Below, piece by piece: positions 1 through 12,564 of a DNA stretch of 64,000 bases (positions within the stretch are counted from its first letter, which is position 1; the number at the start of each line of letters is the position of its first letter). Source of the DNA: Lepas anatifera (lineage: Eukaryota > Arthropoda > Thecostraca > Lepadidae); NCBI GenBank assembly GCA_034440635.1, contig JAOTON010002268.1, forward strand, positions 930,001 to 994,000. The letters are read 5' to 3'. The notes under the pieces were generated by a model. That model was not told the origin of the DNA. It did not search any database and was given only the letters and a program-made list of their open reading frames with translations. The position numbers were made by a program, and so were the translations under genes.

Positions 1-814
1 AATTCACATCCCCGCGACATCAAATGTTTCACTGCTGCACAACTCCAACGGTCAATTTTCACGTCTTGCCGTAGAAAATACATTTCCGGTGAATATTCCG
101 AGTAGTTCAAGGTTGAACTGCACCCATCATAACCTATGGCTTTAACAAGGCACTCCTGAGGCAATATAAGGAGGGGAGGCGAAATAAGCTAGGGTTGAGC
201 AGGTCGCTAAATCCTTCCTCTGAGAGGGCCCGAACCCGCAACACCCTTCAAATACAGAATACCCAGAGCCGATCCGAACTGAAAACAGAACAAATGTGTA
301 GCATTTTTGGCCCTTCTGCTCTGGTCCAGATGCACTGCCGCAACACAGAGGGATGAAGGGATGGCTGATGCATTTTCAATGAGAGATGAGGCATCCTTCC
401 TGTGCATCGGAGGCTGGTGGTCATAGAGGGCGCGACGTCTTTACCCAAGGGCAGGTAAAGACGCTGAGCGGAATTCATTGTTTTCAATAAAAATGCCCTT
501 GGAGAACCACTCAAGTCTGAGACTGCACTGATGCGCCACATTCCCTTTGAGGAAATTGTGAGGGCTGTACATCAGAAACATATTATCCCTGAAAAAAGCC
601 AACGATGTGGGTCTGTCATCCGATTTTGTAGGTCTGTGAAAAATCTAGTCACCACATCTCCTGAAAGGCAGGGTATGCCACTGCTGCAGTGCCATGTCAG
701 CCAATTTAAGGTGAATGTGGAGGAGGGGGGGCACCACCATAGAGGTGTCCCCTGGTCCAGTTAAGGGATGGCGCGGCGCCCTCCCCGATCCCCCGTCTGT
801 GTTGGGTATCGTAC
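1..814. other. PATL1 intron after exon 7 (continues off the left edge)
   Basis: No further PATL1 exon could be found on the minus strand here, although the next expected segment encodes the conserved sequence following LLLIEQ. Several open frames occur but none resembles a known protein or is bounded by convincing splice sites. No repeat was recognised. Confidence 0.5.
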
Positions 815-3800
815 CTGCTCGATCAGAAGCAGGGTCTGGCGGTCGCGTTTGGCCTCCTTGTGGTCCTTGTGTCCATCCCCGCACTCGTGGTTGATCACGC
901 CTAAGTCGATGATTTTGCGTGGCGCGGTCACACTGGCCACCTGGCGACGACAGAACGAACTTAGCATGTGTGTGCTAGTCACCAGTGAGTACCAAGTCAA
1001 GCCATGCAAACACAGGCATGATCTGCCTCTATAGACTGGAGGATGCCCTTATATGTCTGACACCAGAACAAACAAAAAAAAACTTCGGGCGGAAAATTAC
1101 CCTACAGGTATATACCCTCTTTGGGGGGCGTCCACAAATTACGTAACGGAAAGGAGAGCCGGGGAGCATTATCAAACAGAGCGGGGCCATAATGTTAGCA
1201 AACATTACCAACAGGCGTAAAAAACGTTACATGGAGGGGGGGTAAAAAAACAAGACACGGGCTAGGTAACTTATGGCCGAACCCTTAGCAACACTTGATT
1301 ATATTCCAAACAAGCAGCACGGTGCCTGACCTGTAGCTTTCCGAGCGAGTTCTCCATCTCGGGCGGCTTGTAGTTGCGATGGTCGGTGTGCTTATCGTCT
1401 CTCTCCTTCTGCCGGTCCCCGCCGCCGCGCGAGTCACGTCGGCTCTGGCTCAGCTTCCTCCAGTTTAGGTGCTGGCGACAAATGACACGACAGGTTAGGC
1501 GGGGGTGTCAAGGCAAGGCACATCCTGTGTGGCAGCGGTACGATGGGACTGAATATGTACTGCGGAGCTGAGGTGGGACAGGTCAAGTGCCTCGGAGGTG
1601 AGGTGGGACAGGTCAGGTGCTGCGGAGGTGAGATGGGGCAGGTTAGATGTTGCGGAGGTGAGGTGTGACAGGTCAAGTGCTGTGGAGGTGAGGTGGAACA
1701 GGTCAGGTGCTACGGAGGTGAGTTGCGACAGGTTAGGTGCTGCAGAGGTGAGGTGGGACAGGTCAGGTGCCTCGGAGGTGAGGTGGGACAGGTCAGGTGC
1801 TACGGAGGTGAGGTGTGACAGGTCAGGTGCTGCGGAGGCGAGATGGGGCAGGTTAGGTGCTGCAGAGATGAGGTGGGACAGGTCAGGTGCTGCGGAGGTG
1901 AGGTGTGACAGGTCAGGTGCTGCGGAGGTGAGGTGGGACAGGTCAGGTGCCTCGGAGGTGAGGTGGGACAGGTCAGGTGCCTCGGAGGTGAGGTGTGACA
2001 GGTCAGGTGCTGCGGAGGTGAGGTATGACAGGTCAGGTGCTGCGGAGGTGAGATGGGGCAGGTCAGGTGCTGCAGAGGTGAGGTGGGACAGGTCATGTGC
2101 CTCGCAGGTGAGGTGAGACAGGCCAGGTGTTGCGGAGGTGAGGTGGGACAGGTCAGGTGCCTCGCAGGTATGGTGTGACAGGTCAGGTGCTGCGGAGGTG
2201 AGATGGGACAGGTCAGGTGCTGCAGAGGTGAGGTGGGACAGGTCAGGTGCCTCGCAGGTAATGTGGGACAGGTCAGGTGCCTCGCACGTGAGGTGAGACA
2301 GGTCAGGTGCCTCGGAGGCGAGGTGGGACAGGTCAGGTGCCTCGGAGGTGAGGTGGGACAGGTCAGGTGCTGCGGAGGTGAGGTTGGACAGGTCAGGTGC
2401 TGGGAGGTGAGGTTGGACAGGTCAGGTGCTACGGAGGTGAGGTGGGATAGGTCAGGTGCCTCGGAGGTGAGGTGGGACAGGTCAGGTGCTGCGGAGGTGA
2501 GGTGGGACAGGTCAGGTGCCTCGGAGGTGAGGTGAGACAGGTCAGGTGCCTCGGAGGTGAGGTGGGACAGGTTAGGTGCCTCGGAGGTGAGGTGGGACAG
2601 GTCAGGTGCCTCGGAGGTGAGGTGGGACAGGTCAGGTGCTACGGAGGTGAGGTGGGACAGGTCAGGTGCCTCGGAGGTGAGGTGGGACAGGTCAGGTGGC
2701 TCGGAGGTGAGGTGGGACAGGTCAGGTGCCCCGGAGGTGAGGTGAGACAGGTCTGGTGCTGCGGAGGTGAGGTGGGACAGGTCAGGTGCTGCGGAGGTGA
2801 GGTGGGACAGGTCAGGTGCTGCGGAGGTGAGGTGTGACAGGTCATGTGCTGAGGAGGTGAGGTTGAACAGGCCAGGCGCTACAGAAAAAGTTTGGGACAA
2901 GTCGGGTGTTGCAGATGTGAAATAAGACAGTCGAATGAGCAGGTGCTACTTTGTGCATTTAACATCGTCGATATTGATTGTCACTAACAAACACCATCAC
3001 ACATTATCGTCCGATGTGAATGAACACAAAGATTGTGCCACTACAGACTACTACTACCCAATTGGTTATTCCATCTTATATTCTTATCTAATGAAAAACA
3101 CAATTGGCAAGCAGGAAAATAAATGCAAAACCTGCGTTAATATTCGATGTGGCTTGGGATGAGTACTTCATACACAATAACTATTAATAATACGTTAACC
3201 CATTAACGCCCGCACCTACTTCAGCTGTCAAATTGGCGAAACAAATGTTTTGCTATGTTTAGAATATGCCCAATAAGATGTTCCGAAAGTTTTAAATCGA
3301 TACCACTTTTAGATTCTGAGAAATGCCACCGGACAAAAATGACCCGCTGGGCGTTTGGGACATCGGCTGGCACTGCGCGGCCGGCTGCCGGGCGGCGCAG
3401 TCACCGCACTCAGCGGCCCAATGCGCATCGCTTTTACTGCAGTTTTGTGAAGTGTTTTTATTTCCTCTTGTATATTGGCCGTAGAAAATGTTTAGACAGT
3501 TTTATGCTCTTAAGGTTTAATTAAAGACAACACTAACTGCATATTTGCAAATAGTATACAATAGTGGTTAGCCTAGACTGATGATTTAAAATTGTGAACA
3601 CCATTGTACTTTAAGAATATTTTTGAACATCAAAGGTTCTGGGAAACCGTTTCTTTTGTCTCTAGCCCCTTCCTCCTCCGCCTCCCAGACTTTGTGACTG
3701 ATGCTCACTGAGCTTTCAACGAGTAATCGTAATATTCAGCATGCAGATGAAAAGTTTTGAAAAGTCAATCCGTTATCTCCCCCACGCGGTGCACATTTGC

Positions 3801-6800
3801 TTGATTAATCTCCAAACCTCCAAACGGGTCCATTTCCATCTTTCCAACTTTTCTTTGGAGCAAGTAGCGCGCTCCCTAGTTGCATCAATGTGAACCTCCA
3901 CATTTCCAGGCACGCCATTGGTCATTGTAACGCTAGTCAGCTCATCATTTTCTCATCCTCATGACTTATATATTTTGTGATGGCGTGATCATGATATGCA
4001 CCTGATCCGCTCCGCTATCTTGCGCACTTAAAACAACTTCTTTTGCTTCTTTTCCTGCAAAACATTTGATCTGTGGCATTGTTAACAACGATGCTTTCGA
4101 TATATTTATGTCTCCATGGCTGGAGATTTCTTCTCGATCCAGGAGGGGTTCTGGATGGTTTAACGCTGGTACTGCAATCCAAGCCCTAGACAAAGTCTGT
4201 GGGAGACCAAAAATCCAGGCAGGTCTTGACCCTTCCTCCTAACACCCGGGGTGTTCACTCATGGTAGTTTCACTTGACTAGAACCAAGCCACAATAGTGC
4301 TAGTTGCGTTTTAGACAGAAGTTCTAGAACTTCCCATGCTTTCACCCATTTATACTGCTCCGGACGTTTGACACTGCACCATCTTGTCAAAACAAACCAG
4401 CGTGGCGGCCGCGATAATTTCCAACTCATTTTGTCAGCTGGTCATTGGCTTTCAATCAGTAGTTGACACAAGGGGGCTAGGAAGGCTCAAGTCTCCCCCA
4501 CCCACCGAAATGGCAGTGTACCTATAGTAAATGCATTACTGGGGGCTGTTCCGAGGCAATGGCGGGGAGGCTCGAGACCCCTAACCCCCCACCACCCAAT
4601 GAAGTCCTTAATCCGCTACTGTTCCCTATCCTCTATCTACTACATACAATCCGTCAAGGGGAAAAGACAAGGCTCTGCTAGCTTAACAGTGAAGTCAGTG
4701 CTAAAATTTCGGTAAGTTTTCAAAACCCATGAAAATTGTATTTAATAACGCCTTAAAAATACTAGTACCATCTTGCATGTTTCCGTTAAAAGTATGTGAT
4801 CATCATTCCCAAAATAAGACAGACCCAGAAAACGTTAGGAAGCATTTCATGAACTTCAAGGTTTCTAAAGGTATCGACATTGCACTAAAAATCTTCAGAT
4901 TTGATGAAAAATATCTAAACTGGCAACCCTGCATTCGCAGGACCCACAATGCCTCCCTTCCCTTTAGGTAACATTATCCACCTAACCCATCAGACGGGAG
5001 GACAGGACACATCCTTTTCTCATTTTCAGCGGTCCGCAGATGTCTGCAACGCCCAGCGGGTCATTTTGTCCGCTTCATATTTGACGATGTCTCATGGCAA
5101 AGCCGTTCAAGAAAATCTTACTGCTTCTTCACCATCTGACTCCTAGTGGTCTTGGCTTAATGTCAATCATGCAAACCCTTTTCAGCTTTCCATATGTTAT
5201 TGCGAGAAACAAAATTTGCAGAGCAATCTCACGCTGACCAAAACCTCGCCAAAATAAGTTCCACCAAAATCGTCCCATAAGAACCTAGAATTTTCCATGT
5301 TTTTCCAGCTTGTCCACGCTCTGAAACACACATCCATATCATAAACATGAAGATCACTTCACTGGTACCGATTCTGCAGCCTGTCAAAGTCAGAGCACAA
5401 AAATGACCCGCTGGCGTTAATGGGTTAAGATTATTCGAATATGTATGGTGCACTTAATAAGTGATATCACCCAGGTGCAAGCCCTGTATACCTTAACAGC
5501 TTGAAAGCACGTGCATCAAGCAACCGGTCCCCTACAACTGTCATCAGCAACAGCCACTCAGTTGCACTGCTTACCCTGAAGTAGTAGTCGCTGTTGCCCT
5601 TGACCTGCATGCGCTGAATGTTAAGCAGCCACTGGCGCTCGCGCTGCGTCATGAGGCCGGCGCACGGGTCCTGTCTGCGTCGGTCCTGCTGGTACCGCTG
5701 CTGCTGCTGATGGTGGTGCTGCTGCTGCTGAAGGTGGCCCGGTCCGCGGCCCATCGGGAAGGCTGGCCTGGGCCCGCTGCGGCCACCCCGGTCTGCACGG
5801 GCAGAGGCGTTAGTTCAGTAGCGCCGGAGAGAACTCAGTAGCCGTGCACTTGAAATGTATGTCATCGGTGGCGGTGAAAGTCATGCTCAATCGGAGAAAA
5901 CAAACATAGCCACCAGAAACAGACAAAATGTACATTTTCAAGCGAAACCGTTTCCAAACATGATATCAAATCACCACAAAAGTGCACGCTGGAATCTCTC
6001 CCTCATATTTGCACAAGACACAAGACATGCACACCGCAGACAGCCGGCACAGTCACCCCACCTTTGTGCATGAGCTGCGGAGGCAGCATGGAGGTGACAC
6101 TGGGCGGCGGCAGCTGGGTGTTGGGCAGACGGAACGGCGCTGGCCTGCCCACCCCGGCCGTGGGCGGCGGGAGTCGCATGGGCGGCGGCCGGCTCAGGTC
6201 CACCTGGGCCGGAGGAGGCGGCGGCGGCGGCCCGCCTCCTCCGAAGCCGGGCGGCGGGCCGGACCGCGCCGGCGAGCGCGACAGCAGGTCCTGCTCTAGC
6301 TCCTCGACGGTGCGGATACGGCCGGCCGGCGGCGGCGGCGGCAGGCGGGCCGGGCCCGCCGACATGATGGCGGGATCCTGGAAGGGCGCGGCAGCAGCCG
6401 CTGGCGGCGGCGGCGGCGGCTGCCGGGTGGGCGTGGTGGACCAGATGGAGTTGGTGGATGGCGAGCCGCTGATGTCGGACTCCAGCAGGGAGGAGACCGG
6501 AGGCGAGCGGGTCCGCGAGAGCTGCTACCGACGGCACAGTCGTGGACACGGCTCAGCACACAACCACTGACGTCCGCCATCAAATACCGGCCTAGACCGG
6601 ACCAGCACCCGAACACAATGTGAACGACCAAAACATTGCTGTTTATTCATCTTTATACATACGCAGGCCTACGAGAGCTAAATAAACTTTTCGGGTAGCA
6701 ACTGGCTTGGTCAGTTAATTTTCCCACCAGCGGATCTGATATAAAAAATTATCGGGGTTCAATTCCTATGATGGAAAACCAACTAATGACGCGTCCGGCC

Positions 6801-9800
6801 CAGTGGAGCCCTTGAAAAGAATGTTTTAATTAAGACCTACCGAACACACTTTCTGGGTTATCGGTAAAAAATACATGTGAAGAATAGTAAAAATGAAAAA
6901 CATAAGCAATGGAACAACTTCAAGCCAATGTAATCCGCATTGAAACTTGTAGATATCATACTCAAAACATCGCAGTGAGTACGTCTCTGACATCAATTTG
7001 AAAACGTCCTTCTGATCGCCCAAACTCATATCAAACCCTTATCCCCAATGCGAGTAAATAAATTCACATATTCCTAAAATATCAGTGAATACAAACGGAC
7101 AACTTAAGGGATTAAGATTAGCAGGACAGGAAAAAAACGTAGTTATGAGTGTATCAAATATTCATAAAATTGCTAAGCGTTTCATGAAACGGCAGAGCTC
7201 GGTTCCAGAGTAACTGGAGCATGGAGACATACTCGACCTACAACGAGTGCGGAGATGGAGGCCCATTCTATCTCGAATTGGAAAGTAGGATTATCGCTCG
7301 TTTTCGTATCTACGACATGAACAGCACTTGGGCTGGGAAAGGGAACACATCTGGCCTGAATGGGAGAGTGATGACCTCTGTCCTACTGCAGTCGGGGGGG
7401 GAAGAGAACGCAGCTGACCAGGAGAGGGAGAGTACGTGAGCAGTGGACACCTCACCTGCAGGGGCCGCGGGATGGGGACGCCGGCGGGCGGCGGATGACA
7501 GGCGCGGATCCATTCATCCATACATTCATCCACGCAAGGCTCGTCAATGACGGCCATCAGCTCGGAGTTAAAGCGCTCCATTTCGGCGTCGTTGGGCAGT
7601 GCGTGACCGTTGCTGACGGCATGGATGGCCGACCGCTCCCGCTCCAGCTGAGCCGCGATCTTCTCATGGTCCTCCTCCTCCCACTCGTCTGTACGACACG
7701 CAGCAGTCAGCCGGGCGGAGGCAGGTAACGATACGACAGGCCTATCCTACCGCTGCGCCGACACACAACGCAACTGCCTGGAAAGACAGCTTTCCAACAG
7801 ACTTTCTCTCAAGCTAGACGTCGTACTAGGAATTTCGAAAGACTGCAGACGGCCTATTTCTTGGATTGCAAATTCATTTGAGAAGAAATGGCCCACGAAG
7901 ATCCCCACACGGTTTGAGGTCATTAGGATTGTGAAGTGATTTGACCCATTATTTCATTGAGTTATGGAAATTGAACCTGACCATTGCTGAGCTCGGCTAA
8001 CCACACCAAACCACAATATGAATAAAAGTGTTTGGAACAGGAACGGAATTGTTTTTTAATATTTTGTTATTCCTGACCCGGTAAATTTTTATGTATTGCT
8101 ATATAGACATAAATTTGGACATCCGAGGACGAGCCAGCACATTCTTAATTACACTACCAGACAATACCAAACGTCGAGCGTTTCTAAATTTCTCGCATCC
8201 GGAAAAACAGGAGGACTTCCATCAACAAGAAGTGAGGTCATGCCTTACTGCATGCCAATACACCTGTACATGTGTCTAAAAGCTAGTCAAGCCCGCCGAA
8301 CAGTGACACCATTAGCAGCTGCATCACAGTGGCAGTGGCCTGCATGATGAGGCATTGCCTGATCCTGACTTCACCTTTGATATTTTTGAAAATATAAGAC
8401 AAACATATTCTCAGAGTTGAGAAATGCGTAAGTGAGGGCCTAACTACGTTACCATTATATTGCTGTAACTATTTAAGATGAGCGATTAAAAAGTTAAGGC
8501 GATCTCACAAATCAAATGTATTTAGCCTTCACTTTCAAATTTCTCAATTCGTTACGACCTAAACTCATTCTCAGCGTTCCTTGAACTGAAACTAAGCCAT
8601 CCATTCCAGTCAAAAGAACTAGTCACAAAAATGTGACCTGGTCTGATCTCAGGCTTCTTGTAAATGATGGATAATGATAGCTGATGGCTAGTTCTGATTT
8701 TTATGTTAAATGACTAATCTAACGAACTGTCAGATAAACAAGTCACATTCAAAACTTCTTGCAAAAACAGGACATAAACTGCACGAGCTGAGCAAGACAA
8801 CGGTGTAGTCAGGATTTCACTCGAGACGGGAAGCGGCACCGGAAAAGGCCCTTACGATGACGCAGAAAGGGCCCCTCTAGAACCAAAAGATGCCGGCGAG
8901 CAATTAAATAAAAAGAGTTGAGCAGCGAAGGCAGCCACTGTCATAATCAAACTAGTTCAGCAAATCAAAATATCACTCAACCGAATCCTCAAAAGTCACT
9001 TCAAGCCAGAGCGCCCCCGAAATATCCCTGCCCCAGCCCCCTTCGCTATGCCCCTAATCGTTGCGCAGATAAGAACTATGCACCTCCTACGCAAAAACTC
9101 GCTGGTTCGAAGCCTGGTGTCCACTGTGCACAAAGTTGAGTTCCCGAGCTCCTCAGTAGTCTCACCGCGGTGACGACCGTTGAACTCTTATGCCACATGT
9201 TAGGCAGATCGTTAACAGTCGTAGATCCCCACAGAATGACATACCAGTAACTACACAAGCCCCTAGTCTACTCAAAACCTGCACTGTCCGGGAGACAAAT
9301 TTGGGGCCAGATGGCACTGATCTGTTAACCATGTCAGCTCTGGAAATGGTTTTCAAATCACATGACTGCACAGTGGGCATCCGCAAAGAGCTTCCTAGCT
9401 TCCTCTGACCTGCATCAGCGCCGAATGTCTCGCTGTTGAAGCGGTCGTCATAATCACGGCCAGCTTCTGGTACCTCCAGCTCGTCCTCCAGCTGAAACAG
9501 AGACAACAGCAGCATGCCAGTGCAAGGTTCTGAGCACAGTGAGCATACCAAGAGGAAAGAAAACAGAGTACTCCCTGTTAGTCATGCCTACAAAGCTAGA
9601 AAATGTCTTTTGAAGTGTAAGTTATTAAGTACCCTTTTACAGCCAGGCTAAGGTTCCGTTGAAAAACTATATTGAATGTATGATTATGATATCGCATACT
9701 ATCAATGTCTGGTATCATGTATATAATCAGAAACAATGCTTCGGCAATATGTGTAGGTTTGAGTATAAGAAGATGGTGCAGGAGGCAGCTAGTGTGGAGA

Positions 9801-11391
9801 GACAATTGATCCAGTTGTTATAAATTTTCATGGCAGTGCATGCTAGCCAATAACCAACATGGGATTGCAGTCATAAGCGGGATAGGTACCTGCCAAAACG
9901 TTTTTACCCATTTCATAATATAAATATGTAAGTTTATCATTAAGACAATAATCATATGATTTAGACTGTTGCATGGTGATGCTCTTCAACAATCAGCTGT
10001 TGGAAAAGTGGTAACCAATCATCAGCAGCTCAGTCTGCAGAAGATGGTAGGTTTCAATGAGATCTAGTGGGGGCAGCCTCAGGGCAGAACTACCAGTTTT
10101 GAGCAGATTTTTCCATCTTTGGTCAGGTAAGGAAGCCTTGGGATAGAAACTGACACTTGTGGCAGAGCTGACACTCTGGGGCGGACATATAAACACCAGA
10201 ATGAAAAAAAGAGAAAATAATGGCAATTATTGTTTTTTAATGGCCTTCCTACAATACAAAACTAAAATTTCTGCCCTGGGTGGAAAGAAAAGTCTGCCCC
10301 AGCAACCAAATTTATACCCCCATTGGGGCAGGATTTGGTTGCAGGCTGCTCCAAACACAACATCAAGAAGCCTCTCAAATTCTGCAGACTGGTCAGAACC
10401 AGCCATATCATTGACCCTAGCCTGGTTTCCATGCACAATGGGCCAATACAGATAGAGCTGAGGATCAGGAAACAGGGACAGCAATTTCCATGACACTTTA
10501 GCTAAAATACACATAAAGCTCTAATGGATAGAAGAGTCTTCAGTTTCAATTTTGTCTCCATCTCTAGCACACTGTTGAAGACCCCTTTCACTCCTTTCTC
10601 TTTCCCTTCACCAAATATAGAATTTTGATTAAAGAATAAAAGTTATGTTGAATAAACATTGGGTAATGAACATATTTGTTAACAGTTATTTACCATTTCA
10701 TTTTGCTTAATTTTGTTTAATGACAAAGAAAGCTTTACACTCTGCAGACTATTCTCCTCTACCTCTGCAGGGTAAGGGAAGTCTTAACTATCACTCTGCC
10801 ATGCACTGCCAGACCTGGCTGGATATGGCTGGACGAGAAGCGGATTGAAACTTGGTCACCATCGCCAAAAACTCTTTCCATATTGTAAATGCATCCATAT
10901 CCCTTGTGAGATCCTGATCAGCATTGTGCATGGAACCCAGGTGACTGCCTGTGTTGGTACAAAAAGTCTCAGCCCCCAGGTGAGATGTATCCCACCATTT
11001 CTCTGGTCATGCCCCAATCTGCCTGATTGATATTACCATTGTCATCCAACCCCTTTCAGACCTGCAATGCCAAACATCATATTCATTTGCAAACTTACAA
11101 GCAGTGTGTGACAATACATTTGCACTGTTTCAGAACACAATCCACAACATTGGTAATTTTATTGCAAGAAGTCAGTATGAAATAGAAAAAAGAACACAGC
11201 AATCTTTCACATTCTCATTCCTGGTGGAGCCTCTACAAGTTTCTGAATTATCATAATAACAGCTGTCTGACACTGAATGTACAATGGATACAAAAAACGA
11301 TCAAAAAGACACAGACTTAAAAATGCAGTGATCATCCACTTCAAATATTTACCAGCTGAGCTGTATCAAATCCAAAGAAACTGTCTGCCAT
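815..11391 (-). CDS. PATL1: PAT1 homologue 1 (mRNA decapping/decay scaffold), 5' seven coding exons
   Basis: Pat1-family proteins bridge deadenylated mRNA, the Lsm1-7 ring, the helicase DDX6 and decapping enzymes in cytoplasmic P-bodies. Seven exons, all with GT-AG borders and compatible phases, encode about 433 residues: 11353-11391 (start; MADSFFGFDTAQL), 9410-9491, 7456-7688, 6062-6521, 5575-5792, 1331-1471 and 815-940. Family landmarks are the N-terminal acidic stretch with FNSETFG (about residues 31-37, the DDX6-contact region of the family), an EWEEEDHEK segment, a long Pro-rich region with PPPPPP runs, a Gln/His tract followed by DPCAGLMTQRERQW, then ENSLGKLQ and SVTAPRKIID. The last visible exon ends in LLLIEQ with donor GTACGA. 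The C-terminal Pat1 helical domain must lie left of position 1. The exon 3 to 4 acceptor (before 6521) has a weak pyrimidine tract, and a site 3 nt earlier is possible. Identification is firm; the tiny first exon rests on motif and phase. Confidence 0.93.
1485..2880. repeat. 30-bp GC-rich minisatellite in PATL1 intron 5
   Basis: About 44 tandem copies of a 30-bp unit; the plus-strand core is GGAGGTGAGGTGGGACAGG followed by TCAGGTGCTGC or TCAGGTGCCTC. Units are near-identical, with a few single-base and one 1-bp length variant around 2401. The first degenerate unit starts within about 15 bp of the exon 6 acceptor (1472). The period is a multiple of three, so all strands carry long repetitive open frames (up to 366 codons at 1800-2900, minus); these are consequences of the period, not evidence of a gene. 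On the PATL1 strand many units contain CCGCAG/CACCTGACCTG, resembling the true exon 6 acceptor CGCCAG/CACCTAAACTG. Confidence 0.97.
3195..5428. mobile_element. TTAA-flanked piggyBac-like non-autonomous transposon in PATL1 intron 5
   Basis: TTAA at 3195-3198 and 5425-5428 flanks a 2226-bp element whose ends are perfect inverted repeats (CCCATTAACGCC at 3199-3210, its complement at 5413-5424). TTAA plus CCC/GGG ends is the piggyBac signature. A subterminal motif ACAAAAATGACCCGCTGG occurs at about 3333, inverted at about 5050-5073, and again just inside the right end (about 5397). No transposase frame remains, so mobilisation in trans is inferred. The interior (about 4100-4260) includes a stretch that recurs diverged near 60365-60480, and 4440-4600 recurs near 14107-14230, so the element may itself carry insertions. 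Confidence 0.82.
5793..6061. other. PATL1 intron 4
   Basis: Short intron between coding exons 4 and 5; nothing else is seen in it. Confidence 0.85.
6522..9409. other. PATL1 introns 3 and 2 (either side of exon 3 at 7456-7688)
   Basis: Two introns, 6522-7455 and 7689-9409, of AT-rich sequence. A B-box-like GGTTCGA stretch at about 9110 lacks the rest of a tRNA. No other feature can be supported. Confidence 0.75.
9492..11352. other. PATL1 intron 1
   Basis: First intron, separating the 13-codon first coding exon from exon 2. Frames at 9993-10226, 10159-10455 and 10227-10514 are open on both strands but have no recognisable domain. I see no defined repeat or RNA gene. Confidence 0.7.
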
Positions 11392-11954
11392 AGTTGTACT
11401 GAGCGGTTTCTCCAGTTTTATTGTGATCCTCAGGCATGCTACCTGGTGCGCAAACTATTAATTTTCAAGCATTAAAGCAAATATTCAGAGATGAGATCCT
11501 ACCACAATATTTGCAATACAATACCCAAATAGATTAAACCACCACAGACGCTTCTCGCTATTTCTAATTATTAGTAGCCATGGCCTTGTCTCTGGTCAGA
11601 AGACAGCCCGGACAACCGGGCTCTTGGTAGGTATTCCCCAAAATACACATGCGCCACACACAAATAAAAATGTTTTCCTTCAACATTATTGCGCCGGTTT
11701 TGCCTCCAATTCCAACATGCTGCCACATGCTGCAATATGCCTTCACGAGAGGCTTGTCTCTTCAAGCATCTCAGAATATTACGGGGAGATACGCAAAAAA
11801 AATTATTGGCTATATCAAAAGGTTACAAAAAGTTGTTTCGGAAGTCCTATTCTCATTTATGCGAATTCGGCCTGCAAATGCCTTAAAATTGCTCTCAAAG
11901 TCAACATTTCTAGACGACTTTACCGGCACACCTCATATGGATGTATATCAAGAT

Positions 11955-12080
11955 ACCTTTACTTATATGTATATGACATATAATGTATATATGGATGTAT
12001 ATATGTATATATGTATATGTATGTATGTATATATGTATGTATGTATATGATGTATATATGTATATATGGATGTATATGAC
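11955..12080. repeat. TA/TATG-rich microsatellite
   Basis: Interrupted run of TATG, TATA and GTATATATG motifs over about 125 bp between the PATL1 start and the THAP promoter region. Confidence 0.9.
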
Positions 12081-12289
12081 ATACACACGGCTAAGGCTAT
12101 CAATTTCTCTAAGGATTAGGTAATATATATCCTAAACAGTGATGTAGAACTTTGGACTACTACAGAAAAAAATTACTTTAGAAAAACAACATTCCAAAAC
12201 TCTTTTGAAACATAAATATAGGGCTTAAAAAATCACAATTAACCAATCAGAAGCCTAGGAATTCTCAAACCAGGGTCACGCCAGGGGTA

Positions 12290-12480
12290 TGTCATTGCCT
12301 ATCTCCCTGTGTGTCACCCGGCGCCATCTTGATCACTGTTGACGTCACGCCTCTGCGCGGGATCTGCGCATCTGCGGCTATTGCGGCGCCTAATAGAAGC
12401 GCAACAATTCAAGTACCAGAAAACAATCCGGATAGTTGAGATATTTGATTACAAGATAGTTGAGCCAGTGTGATCAAGAA
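12290..12480. promoter_or_regulatory. Candidate bidirectional promoter for THAP (plus) and PATL1 (minus)
   Basis: A locally GC- and CpG-rich stretch contains a perfect CRE (TGACGTCA, 12340-12347) and a YY1-type motif (GCCATCTTG, 12323-12331), with several GCGC runs around 12355-12390. It lies about 220 bp upstream of the THAP start codon and about 950 bp upstream of the PATL1 start codon in the opposite direction. The motifs are visible; promoter use and bidirectionality are inferred. No TATA box is evident. Confidence 0.45.
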
Positions 12481-12564
12481 TGTGGTGCTTGTTCTTTTAA
12501 TTCTATTTTCCCAGTGTCTCTTTTGCCTTATGATTATTGTGATGGAAATACTATGAACTAAACC

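Noticed and set aside
1598..2900. Long open frames (up to 366 codons) with decapeptide repeats such as DLSHLTSAAP
   Set aside because: Created by a stop-free 30-bp tandem unit; open in several frames on both strands and located in a PATL1 intron.
5971..6631. Several overlapping GC-rich open frames opposite or out of frame with PATL1 exon 4
   Set aside because: Only the minus-strand frame flanked by compatible splice sites matches PAT1; the others are shadows of a Pro-rich exon.
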